A stretch of 16,046 nt of DNA. Source: Planctomycetia bacterium. Lineage in GTDB: Bacteria > Planctomycetota > Planctomycetia > Pirellulales > UBA1268. The position numbers and the translations under genes were made by a program. Positions 1-6,096 of the stretch are shown in pieces. The first letter of the stretch is position 1; each line of letters opens with the position of its first letter. The notes beneath the pieces are model-generated. The model was not told the DNA's origin. It saw only the letters and a program-made list of their open reading frames with translations, and did not search any database. The DNA lies in NCBI GenBank assembly GCA_009926295.1, contig RFPF01000045.1, forward strand, positions 1 through 16,046. The letters run 5' to 3'.

Positions 1-2
1 TG

Positions 3-458
3 ACCGGGGACGGGCGAAGCCCAAAAAGCCGCCTGAAAAGCCTGAGCTTCCAGGAGCCGTTCGGCCCTTGGGCGCAGCGGACGATCGCCGCCGTGACGGG
101 CTTCTACGCCGCCGCGCTCGTCTTCGCCACGCACTATCCGAAGCCCGATGAGCTGCTCGGCCGGAAGCTTCCCCCCGACAAGCTGATGCACTTCGCAGCC
201 TACGGCGCGCTCGGCCTGCTCGCGGCGCTTCTCCTGCGCGCCCGCGGCAGGCTCGTTCCCCGTCTGACGCCGTTGCTCTTCGCGGGACTCGCAGTCGCGG
301 CGGTGCTCGACGAGGCCACGCAACCGCTCTTCGGCCGCGCCGCCGACCCGCTCGACTGGGTCTACGACGCGATCGGTCTCGCCCTCGGCATCGCCACCAT
401 CGTGGCGTTGAACACGATCATGACATCGACCAGCACCAGGCCCGGAAGGCCGTGTTAG
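3..458 (+). CDS. VanZ-like family membrane protein (5'-truncated by window edge)
   Basis: Small VanZ-like integral membrane protein. The two family hallmarks are visible: a DKLMHFAAYGALG segment (K-x-x-H-x-x-x-Y type) that starts the second membrane helix, and a DEATQPLFGRAADPLDWVYD segment (D-E-x-x-Q ... R ... D) before the last helix. I see about four hydrophobic helices. The frame is open to the left edge. A GTG at 93 would cut into the first helix, which starts near the Trp codon at 69, so the true start lies upstream. Bases 1-2 are 'tg' in this frame, so an unseen A, G or T would complete a start codon that also overlaps a TGA at 1-3, as in an ATGA junction. VanZ itself contributes to teicoplanin resistance, but most members of the family have no known role; no resistance function is inferred here. 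It converges on the UXS gene. Confidence 0.78.
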   Translation, partial: TGDGRSPKSRLKSLSFQEPFGPWAQRTIAAVTGFYAAALVFATHYPKPDELLGRKLPPDKLMHFAAYGALGLLAALLLRARGRLVPRLTPLLFAGLAVAAVLDEATQPLFGRAADPLDWVYDAIGLALGIATIVALNTIMTSTSTRPGRPC

Positions 459-463
459 CACCA

Positions 464-512
464 GCCGACGGATGTCGGCCAGGGGATTTCGGCACGATGC
501 CGGGAATTCCCG
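464..512. terminator. Cluster of three short inverted repeats between convergent genes
   Basis: Three inverted repeats lie in the 59-base spacer between the converging VanZ-like and UXS genes. GCCGAC (464-469) pairs with GTCGGC (474-479) around a 4-base loop. CGGCA (490-494) pairs with TGCCG (498-502) around a 3-base loop. CGGGAATTCCCG (501-512) is a perfect palindrome. There is no T-tract on either strand, so a classical intrinsic terminator is not shown; a bidirectional transcription barrier is an inference from position. Confidence 0.4.
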
Positions 513-517
513 TGAAG

Positions 518-1492
518 TTAGTAGTTCGGCGTGGGGGCGCGGTAGTCGCTGATCTTGACGGAGCGGAACCATTCGATCGTCTTCGCCAGCCCCTCGCGCA
601 GCGGCACCTTCGGCTCCCAGCCGAGGTGCTGCTTCGCGAGCGCGATGTCGGGCCTACGCCGCTCGGGGTCGTCGACCGGCAGCGGCTTCTCGACGAGCTT
701 CGACTTCGCCCCGGTGAGCTCGAGCGTGAGTTCGGCGAGCTGACGGATCGTGAACTCACCGGGGTTGCCGATGTTCACGGGGCCCACGAAGTCGTCGGGG
801 CCGTTCATCATCCGGATGATGCCCTCGACGAGATCGTCGCGGTAGCAGAAGCTCCGCGTCTGGGCGCCCGTCCCGAAGATCGTGATCGGCTCGCCGGCGA
901 GCGCCTGGCGGATGAAGTTCGAGACGACGCGGCCGTCGAACGGATGCATCCGGGGGCCGTAGGTGTTGAAGATCCGCACGATGCGGATGTTGACGCCGTT
1001 CGAGCGGTGGTAGTCCATGAAGAGCGTCTCGGCGGCCCGCTTGCCCTCGTCGTAACAGGCCCGCGGACCGATCGGGTTGACGGCGCCGCGGTAGCTCTCC
1101 GGCTGCGGGTGCACCTCGGGATCGCCATAGACCTCGCTCGTCGAGGCCTGCAGCACCTTCGCCCGGCAGCGCTTCGCCATGCCGAGCACGTTGATCGCAC
1201 CCATCACGCTCGTCTTCATCGTCTTGATGGGGTTGTATTGGTAGTGGCCGGGCGCCGCCGGGCAGGCGAGGTTGTAGATCTCGTCGACCTCGAGCCAGAG
1301 CGGGTGGATCACGTCGTGACGAAGAAGTTCGAAGTTGCCGCAACCGAGGAGGTGCGCGACGTTGGTCTTCTGACTCGTGAAGAAGTTGTCGACGCAGATG
1401 ACATCGTGCCCCGCCTCGACGAGCCGCTCGCTGAGATGGCTGCCGAGGAAGCCGGCTCCACCGGTGACGAGAATCCGCTTGATCGACGACAT
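518..1492 (-). CDS. uxs: UDP-glucuronate decarboxylase (UDP-xylose synthase), extended SDR family
   Basis: Cytoplasmic NAD-dependent enzyme of 324 residues, normal for soluble bacterial UXS. It oxidises and decarboxylates UDP-glucuronate to UDP-xylose, a donor for surface polysaccharides. The Rossmann loop TGGAGFLGSH is at residues 10-19 and the first acidic residue of the NAD site is in VDNFFTS (34-40). The catalytic set is STSEVYGDP (117-125) plus Y147-x3-K151 in CYDEGK. The segments IFNTYGPRM (174-182) and GAQTRSFCYRDD (209-220) are typical of UXS as opposed to UDP-glucose epimerases. I chose the ATG at 1492 because the Rossmann fold begins right after it and a purine-rich GGGGAGAGGG stretch sits just upstream. 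The same frame opens at 1567, but that would add 25 unlikely residues and overlap the divergent gene's start. It stands alone on this strand. Confidence 0.93.
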   Translation of the reverse strand: MSSIKRILVTGGAGFLGSHLSERLVEAGHDVICVDNFFTSQKTNVAHLLGCGNFELLRHDVIHPLWLEVDEIYNLACPAAPGHYQYNPIKTMKTSVMGAINVLGMAKRCRAKVLQASTSEVYGDPEVHPQPESYRGAVNPIGPRACYDEGKRAAETLFMDYHRSNGVNIRIVRIFNTYGPRMHPFDGRVVSNFIRQALAGEPITIFGTGAQTRSFCYRDDLVEGIIRMMNGPDDFVGPVNIGNPGEFTIRQLAELTLELTGAKSKLVEKPLPVDDPERRRPDIALAKQHLGWEPKVPLREGLAKTIEWFRSVKISDYRAPTPNY

Positions 1493-1565
1493 GGCCCTCT
1501 CCCCGGACGGAATCACGCCCGCGCGGCAACTTTCCGCGGCGGTGGCTGAATGGTAATGTACCGCC

Positions 1566-2489
1566 ATGCCGAACGAAATCAGCCGTCGCCGCGCCCTTCA
1601 GTCGGCCGCACTCGCTGCCGCCGCCGGTGGCGTCCTCCCCGCTTCAGGAGCCTCTTCCATGCCGCTCAAGGGCAACATCAACCACTCGATCGTCTACTGG
1701 TGCTTCAACGTCGCCGGCGACAAGTGGGACATCGAGAAGATGTGCCAGGTGGCCACGGGGCTCGGAGTGAAGTCGATCGAGCTCACCGATCCCGACGTCT
1801 GGCCCACGCTCGCCAAGCACGGGATGACGAGCGCGATCGCCATGAACGGCATGCCAGGCGCCCCCTTCATGAGGGGCTACAACAACCCCCGCTATCAGGA
1901 AGAGGTGATCTCGCGCACCACCAAGACGATCGACCTCTGCAACGCCAACAAGATTCCGGCCGTGATCGGCTTCACGGGATACAAGTGGCGCGACGCCGAA
2001 GATCCCACGAGCGGCGAGATATCGCTCGAGGAGGGGGCCGACAACTGCGTGAAGGGTCTCAAGCAGATCGCATCCCATGCGGAGAAAAAGGGGGTGACGA
2101 TCTGTGTCGAGCACCTCAACACCCGTGACGGCACGCACCCCATGAAGGGCCACCCCGGCTACCAGGGCGACGACATCGACTACGTGGCGAACATCGTGCG
2201 GCGCGTGGGATCACCCCGCGTGAAACTCCTCTTCGACCTGTATCACGTGCAGATCATGAACGGCGACCTGATCCGTCGGCTCGAAGAGTGCAAGGACGTG
2301 ATCGGACACATCCACACGGCGGGCAATCCCGGCCGCGGCGAGCTCGACGAGAACCAGGAAATCTCGTTCCCGGCCACGATGCGGAAGCTCGTGTCGATCG
2401 GCTACAAGGGCTACGTGGGGCACGAGTTCATCCCCACCCGCGATCCGCTCGCCGGCCTCCAACAGGCCGTGAGTTTGTGTGACGTCTGA
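1566..2489 (+). CDS. Tat-signal TIM-barrel protein, hydroxypyruvate isomerase-like
   Basis: A 307-residue sugar-isomerase-type TIM-barrel protein (AP endonuclease 2/xylose isomerase-like superfamily), closest in feel to hydroxypyruvate isomerase. The N-terminus has a twin-arginine signal (SRRRALQ at 6-12, then an Ala-rich stretch to about residue 29), so export in folded form is likely. Family-type metal-site residues are visible: E182 in CVEHLN, D224 in LFDLYHVQ, the H250 region in GHIHTAGNPGRGELD, and E287 in GHEF. The motif HPGYQGDDIDYV also fits. Known hydroxypyruvate isomerase interconverts hydroxypyruvate and tartronate semialdehyde in the cytoplasm; an exported version may act on another keto-sugar, so the substrate is open. 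There is no clear Shine-Dalgarno before the ATG. The gene is divergent from UXS (73-base gap) and convergent with glycerate kinase. Confidence is high for the fold, moderate for the isomerase call. Confidence 0.85.
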   Translation: MPNEISRRRALQSAALAAAAGGVLPASGASSMPLKGNINHSIVYWCFNVAGDKWDIEKMCQVATGLGVKSIELTDPDVWPTLAKHGMTSAIAMNGMPGAPFMRGYNNPRYQEEVISRTTKTIDLCNANKIPAVIGFTGYKWRDAEDPTSGEISLEEGADNCVKGLKQIASHAEKKGVTICVEHLNTRDGTHPMKGHPGYQGDDIDYVANIVRRVGSPRVKLLFDLYHVQIMNGDLIRRLEECKDVIGHIHTAGNPGRGELDENQEISFPATMRKLVSIGYKGYVGHEFIPTRDPLAGLQQAVSLCDV

Positions 2490-2510
2490 ATGTACGCCCG
2501 GCGGGCTTAC

Positions 2511-2572
2511 GCATGTGAGTCACAGCCAAGGTGTGCCTCACGTGCGACGCTCGGCGTCCAGCCGAGCAGTCG
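2511..2572. terminator. Two adjacent strong hairpins between convergent genes
   Basis: In the 128-base gap between the isomerase-like gene and glycerate kinase, a first hairpin pairs 2511-2524 with 2532-2545 around a 7-base loop: 14 positions with one G-T wobble and one mismatch. A second begins immediately: GCTCGGC (2549-2555) pairs with GCCGAGC (2561-2567) around GTCCA, and outer CGAC (2545-2548) pairs with GTCG (2569-2572) past a bulged A. They share base 2545. No T-tract follows on either strand. The symmetric position suggests termination or RNA 3'-end protection for both genes. The rest of the gap holds only a minor GCCC/GGGC inverted repeat at 2496-2506. Confidence 0.55.
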
Positions 2573-2617
2573 CTCAAGCCGAAGCAGGCCCGAAGGGATG
2601 CTGAGGCGCGACAGTGG

Positions 2618-3841
2618 CTACCGCACGAGCACAAGCCTGAGATCCGCGACGTTCGTGCCCGTGGGGCCGGTGCGGACAAGACCGCCTGACGCGGCGAGCA
2701 GCGGAGAGGCGTCGCACCGGCGCAGTGCCCTTGCCAGCGCCTCGCCACCGATCGACGCCGCGACCGTCGCATCGATCACGCCGCCCGCTGCATCGGTGGG
2801 TCCATCTTCGCCGTCGGTGCCGATGCTCGCGATCACGAGGCCCGCGGGCCACGCGCCCTCCCGGTCCCGCACCTCGGCGAGCGCCGCGAGCGCCGTCTGC
2901 TGGTTCCGGCCGCCGACACCGTGGTCGGCCGGCACGCGCACCACCGCCTCACCACCGGCGATCACCGCCCGCGGCCGGCCGTCGCGGGCCGACTCGGCGA
3001 GACGCCCGAGCGCCCGCAGCGCGAGACGGCGCCCGACCTCCTCGGCCTGCTCGCCGTCGGTCGTCTCGTCGATGGCGACCTCGTAGCCGAGGCTCCACGC
3101 GGCGTTCGCCGCGGCCTCGACCGCGGTCGCGTTGTCGCCCAAGAGCAGGTGCTCGACACGACAGCCGCCGGGCGTCGTCCACGCGGGCCCGCCCCCGGGC
3201 GCGACGCAGGGGCCCGATGCGATCACGCCGAAGTCGCTGCCGATCACGTCGGAAATCACGACGGCGACCAGCCGGCCGGCACTGCACGCCAGCGCGAGGC
3301 CACCCCCCTTCACGAGGCTCAAGTTCCGGCGCGCGGCGTTGAGCGTGGCGATGTCGGCTCCGGCCTCCGAGAGGGCGCGGGTGCGGGAGATCTTCTCCTC
3401 GAGCGACACCCCGGGCCGCGGCGCCGCGACGAGCGCCGAGCCACCCCCCGTGATCGCGGCGATGACGAGGTCGCGGGGGCCCAGCCGACCGATCATCGCG
3501 AGCATCTCGCGCGTGGCCTCGACCACCGCGGCCGTGGGGAGGTTGGCACCGGCCGGCCGTGTCTGGCGGATCTCGATCCGCTCGAGCCGCCGGCCGCATC
3601 CCGCGGGAACGCTCACGAGCCCCGCCACGTCGTGCCGGGCCAGCACATCCGTTCCGAGCAGGGCCTCGATCCCGGCCGCGAGGCCGGCTGCGGCCTTGCC
3701 GCCGCCGACCACGACCACCCGCTCGGAGGCCGCCACATGCTCGCGGAGCACCTCGGCCTGCGACGCCACGAGCCGCTCCGGGGCGACCGCCTCGATGGCC
3801 GCCTTCCAGATCGCCTCGGCATCGGCCCGTGCCGACTTCAT
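2618..3841 (-). CDS. Glycerate kinase type 2 (DUF4147 + MOFRL, GckA/TtuD-like)
   Basis: A 407-residue ATP-dependent glycerate 2-kinase: glycerate + ATP gives 2-phosphoglycerate. The N-terminal DUF4147 domain covers about residues 5-240, with VVVVGGGKAAAGLA (42-55), TGGGSAL (131-137), LNAARRNLSLVKGGGLA (167-183) and SDVIGSD (197-203). The C-terminal MOFRL domain covers about 290-405, with AGGE (295-298), GGRNQ (310-314), GTDGEDGPTDAAG (341-353) and TGPTGTNVADL (391-401). Length and motif order are complete. The first glycine-rich motif reads TGGGSAL where SGGGSAL is more usual, a conservative change. The ATG at 3841 overlaps the upstream gene's TGA by one base (TGATG), which implies translational coupling. 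Transcription comes from upstream of 4704. Confidence 0.93.
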   Translation of the reverse strand: MKSARADAEAIWKAAIEAVAPERLVASQAEVLREHVAASERVVVVGGGKAAAGLAAGIEALLGTDVLARHDVAGLVSVPAGCGRRLERIEIRQTRPAGANLPTAAVVEATREMLAMIGRLGPRDLVIAAITGGGSALVAAPRPGVSLEEKISRTRALSEAGADIATLNAARRNLSLVKGGGLALACSAGRLVAVVISDVIGSDFGVIASGPCVAPGGGPAWTTPGGCRVEHLLLGDNATAVEAAANAAWSLGYEVAIDETTDGEQAEEVGRRLALRALGRLAESARDGRPRAVIAGGEAVVRVPADHGVGGRNQQTALAALAEVRDREGAWPAGLVIASIGTDGEDGPTDAAGGVIDATVAASIGGEALARALRRCDASPLLAASGGLVRTGPTGTNVADLRLVLVR

Positions 3842-4704
3842 CAGCCCTCCGGAGGCGGCGCGAACCGCTCGGCGTTCTTGGGGTCGAACCGTGAGAGATC
3901 GATGCCTCCCTGGGCCTCCTCCTCGAGAAGCTTCACCCGCATCTCGAGCCGCTCCAGCCGCCTCGCGAGGAGCGCCGGGCTCTCGGCCGACGGCGTGGCG
4001 GGCTGCGGCCGTGGCACCGGGGGATAGCCGAGCTGCCGCTGGAGTGCGGCAAAGAAGAAGAGCGGGTCCTTGCCCCGGTTGGCCCGGGCGATGCGTCCCT
4101 CCTTCTCTCCGAAGAGAATCTCGCGGTCGGGACCGATGGCGGCGCGGCCGCTCGCGATCGCATCGCGCTTCTCGCGCCGCCAATACTCGGGACTGCGCAC
4201 GTAGACGAGGTCGGCGAGATCGACGAGTCCCACCTGCCGGCCCACCGTGGCGATCCATTCCCGCCACTCTTTGTCGAACATCACGTCGTCGGCGACGGCG
4301 GCGAGGCCGTGCGTGTATTCGAGCCGGTTGCGCGACAGGCACTCGAACCGATACAAGAACAGTCCCTGTGGCGTGGGCTGATCGGCACGGTAGGTCGCCT
4401 CGCGTTCGAGGATCGCCAGCGCCGTGCGGATGTCGAACCGGCCCGCCTCCTCTTCCGCCTGCCGCATGACGAAAGTCTGGAACGCCGAAAAATAGTGCGG
4501 CAGCCGCGACATCGCCGTGGAGAGCGTGCCGACGAGCTTGAGCTCTCCCACGAGGTAGTCGATCGCCATGGGGAGCTTCGAGGTCGCCAGCACCTCCTGG
4601 CCGATCGCGGCCAGGGCCTCCTGCGCGGCGACGCCGGCGGTGATCCGCTCGGCGAGCACCCGGAACAGGTAGGCCTGTTCGATGTATTCCTCACGGTCGA
4701 GCAT
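3841..4704 (-). CDS. Unrecognised cytoplasmic protein, first gene of the glycerate kinase operon
   Basis: I do not recognise this 287-residue protein. It has no signal peptide and no membrane segment. The N-terminal two thirds looks helical, starting MLDREEYIEQAYLFRVLAER, with a run of acidic and aromatic positions. A conserved-looking central part holds DKEWREWI (144-151), VYVRSPEYWRREK (167-179) and GKDPLFFFAALQRQLG (211-226). A proline-rich linker (228-243) leads to a short heptad-like coiled coil (about 244-264) and an acidic tail. Such a pattern suggests a soluble adaptor or regulator, but that is only a guess. The ATG at 4704 follows a weak ribosome-binding site; upstream in-frame sequence is poor protein. 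It overlaps the glycerate kinase start by one base, and its promoter must share the 79-base region with ribBA. Coding is real: the frame is uninterrupted, codon use matches neighbours and the stop coincides exactly with the next start. Confidence 0.82.
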   Translation of the reverse strand: MLDREEYIEQAYLFRVLAERITAGVAAQEALAAIGQEVLATSKLPMAIDYLVGELKLVGTLSTAMSRLPHYFSAFQTFVMRQAEEEAGRFDIRTALAILEREATYRADQPTPQGLFLYRFECLSRNRLEYTHGLAAVADDVMFDKEWREWIATVGRQVGLVDLADLVYVRSPEYWRREKRDAIASGRAAIGPDREILFGEKEGRIARANRGKDPLFFFAALQRQLGYPPVPRPQPATPSAESPALLARRLERLEMRVKLLEEEAQGGIDLSRFDPKNAERFAPPPEG

Positions 4705-4767
4705 GGCTGGAGCCCGGTTTCGGCCGATTCGTCGGTTCGGGCCGCTCGGCGGCCCACTGGCCCATCC

Positions 4768-4773
4768 TATAAT
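4768..4773 (+). promoter_or_regulatory. Consensus TATAAT -10 box close to the ribBA start
   Basis: A perfect TATAAT lies 10 bases before the ribBA ATG. With usual spacing transcription would begin at about 4780, giving a near-leaderless mRNA, which agrees with the absence of a Shine-Dalgarno. No convincing -35 box is visible 16-18 bases upstream. The element lies in the 79-base divergent region shared with the glycerate kinase operon. Confidence 0.4.
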
Positions 4774-4783
4774 CCTGTCGAGC

Positions 4784-6031
4784 ATGTCCCACCGCTTTTC
4801 CAGCATCGACGCCGCCGTCGCCGCCGTCCGCCGCGGCGAGATGGTGATCGTCGTGGACGCCGAGGATCGGGAGAACGAGGGGGATTTCGTGTGCGCCGCC
4901 GAGAAGGCGACTCCGGAGATCGTGAACTTCATGATCCGGCACGGCAGGGGCCAGGTGTGCATGCCGATCCTGCCCGACGCGGCCAAGCGGCTCGACCTCC
5001 CGATGATGGTCGAGTCGAACTCGACGCCGCTGGGGACGGCGTTCACAGTGCCGGTCGACCACGTCACCGCCCGCACGGGGATCACCGCCGCCGAGCGGGC
5101 CACCACGATCCTCGCCCTGCTCGATCCCGCGAGCCGACCGGCCGACTTCGTCCGGCCGGGGCACCTCTTCCCGCTCGTCGCCAAGGAAGGGGGCGTGCTC
5201 CGGCGCGCGGGCCACACCGAGGCGGCCGTCGACCTCGCCCGGATGGCGGGGCTCCAGCCGGCGGGCGTGCTCTGCGAGATCCTCGACGCAGAGGGCAATC
5301 GCGCCGACCGCAAGGCCCTTTTCGCGCTCGCCCGCGAGCACTCCCTCGAGATCATCTCGATCGAGGAACTGATCCGCCACCGCCGCACCCGCGAGAAGCT
5401 GGTGGAGCGGATCGCCGAGGCCGACCTGCCCACGAGGTGGGGCCGGTTCCGGATCATCGCCTACGGCGTGAAGTTCGAGCCCCAGCAGCCGATCGTGCTC
5501 GTGCTCGGCGACGTCGAAAACGTGGCCGTGCCGCTCGTGCGGCTGCATTCGTCGTGCTTCACCGGAGACCTGCTCGACAGCCTGCGGTGCGACTGCGGCG
5601 ACCAGCTTCACATGGCGCTCGACATGATCGGCCGCGAGGGAGCGGGCGTGCTCGTGTATCTGCCGCAGGAGGGCCGGGGCATCGGCCTGGTCGAGAAGAT
5701 CCGCGCCTACCAGCTGCAGGACCAGGGGCTCGATACCGTGGAGGCCAACCTCGCGCTCGGTTACAAGGCCGACTCGCGCGACTATGGCGTGGGTATCCAG
5801 CTCCTCAAGGACCTCGGGCTGCGGCGGGTTCGGCTGCTCACCAACAACCCCAAGAAGACCGACGCCTTCATCTACGGGGGCTTCGATCTGGAGGTGGTGG
5901 ACCAGGTCCCGATCCTGCCGCCGGTGCACGAGTTCAACGAGCGCTACCTCGCCACGAAGCGCGAGAAGCTCGGCCACGCGTTCCCCGACCCGGACCGCGC
6001 GGGCTCGGGCGCCCCGGGCACGCCGGATTGA
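4784..6031 (+). CDS. ribBA: Bifunctional 3,4-dihydroxy-2-butanone-4-phosphate synthase / GTP cyclohydrolase II
   Basis: A 415-residue bifunctional riboflavin enzyme. The N-terminal domain (about 5-203) turns ribulose 5-phosphate into 3,4-dihydroxy-2-butanone 4-phosphate and formate. It shows the acidic loop DAEDRENEGDF (25-35) and RRAGHTEAAVDLARMAG (140-156). The C-terminal domain (about 208-400) opens the GTP ring for the pyrimidine branch. Zinc ligands C258, C269 and C271 have the same spacing as E. coli RibA Cys54/65/67. Y309, D330 and R332 fall where E. coli has Tyr105, Asp126 and Arg128, and EGRGIGL (296-302) is present, so both halves look active. The ATG at 4784 was chosen because the first domain begins directly after it; the longer in-frame option from 4682 adds poor sequence and would run into the divergent gene. 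No FMN riboswitch fits upstream. The 15-residue C-terminal tail is Pro/Gly/Asp-rich and probably disordered. Confidence 0.97.
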   Translation: MSHRFSSIDAAVAAVRRGEMVIVVDAEDRENEGDFVCAAEKATPEIVNFMIRHGRGQVCMPILPDAAKRLDLPMMVESNSTPLGTAFTVPVDHVTARTGITAAERATTILALLDPASRPADFVRPGHLFPLVAKEGGVLRRAGHTEAAVDLARMAGLQPAGVLCEILDAEGNRADRKALFALAREHSLEIISIEELIRHRRTREKLVERIAEADLPTRWGRFRIIAYGVKFEPQQPIVLVLGDVENVAVPLVRLHSSCFTGDLLDSLRCDCGDQLHMALDMIGREGAGVLVYLPQEGRGIGLVEKIRAYQLQDQGLDTVEANLALGYKADSRDYGVGIQLLKDLGLRRVRLLTNNPKKTDAFIYGGFDLEVVDQVPILPPVHEFNERYLATKREKLGHAFPDPDRAGSGAPGTPD

Positions 6032-6032
6032 C

Positions 6033-6051
6033 CGGCCGGCGCACACGGCCG
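6033..6051 (+). terminator. Inverted repeat just after ribBA
   Basis: CGGCCG at 6033-6038 and 6046-6051 can pair around a 7-base loop immediately after the ribBA stop. Each half is itself a palindrome, and in DNA this GC-rich such a repeat is only weak evidence. No T-tract follows directly. It could partly separate ribBA from the importer operon, whose gene begins 65 bases after the ribBA stop. Confidence 0.25.
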
Positions 6052-6096
6052 TAGCATCGCATTCTGTTGGCGGATCACAGGCCCGCGGAGTGCCCG

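Noticed and set aside
1..458. VanZ-like gene as a glycopeptide-resistance determinant
   Set aside because: There are no vanH/A/X/Y or regulator genes nearby, and most VanZ-like proteins are not linked to resistance.
452..1549. Plus-strand open frame of 365 codons across the UXS gene
   Set aside because: Antisense shadow: no motif, while the minus strand encodes a full UXS with all catalytic residues.
1554..1559. TAATGT or its reverse complement as a promoter for the divergent UXS and isomerase-like genes
   Set aside because: Only weak matches to a -10 box, with no -35 partner in either direction; the promoters of this pair are not resolved.
4705..4783. FMN riboswitch upstream of ribBA
   Set aside because: The 79-base gap is too short and lacks the conserved RFN-element segments; the -10 box lies 10 bases before the start codon.
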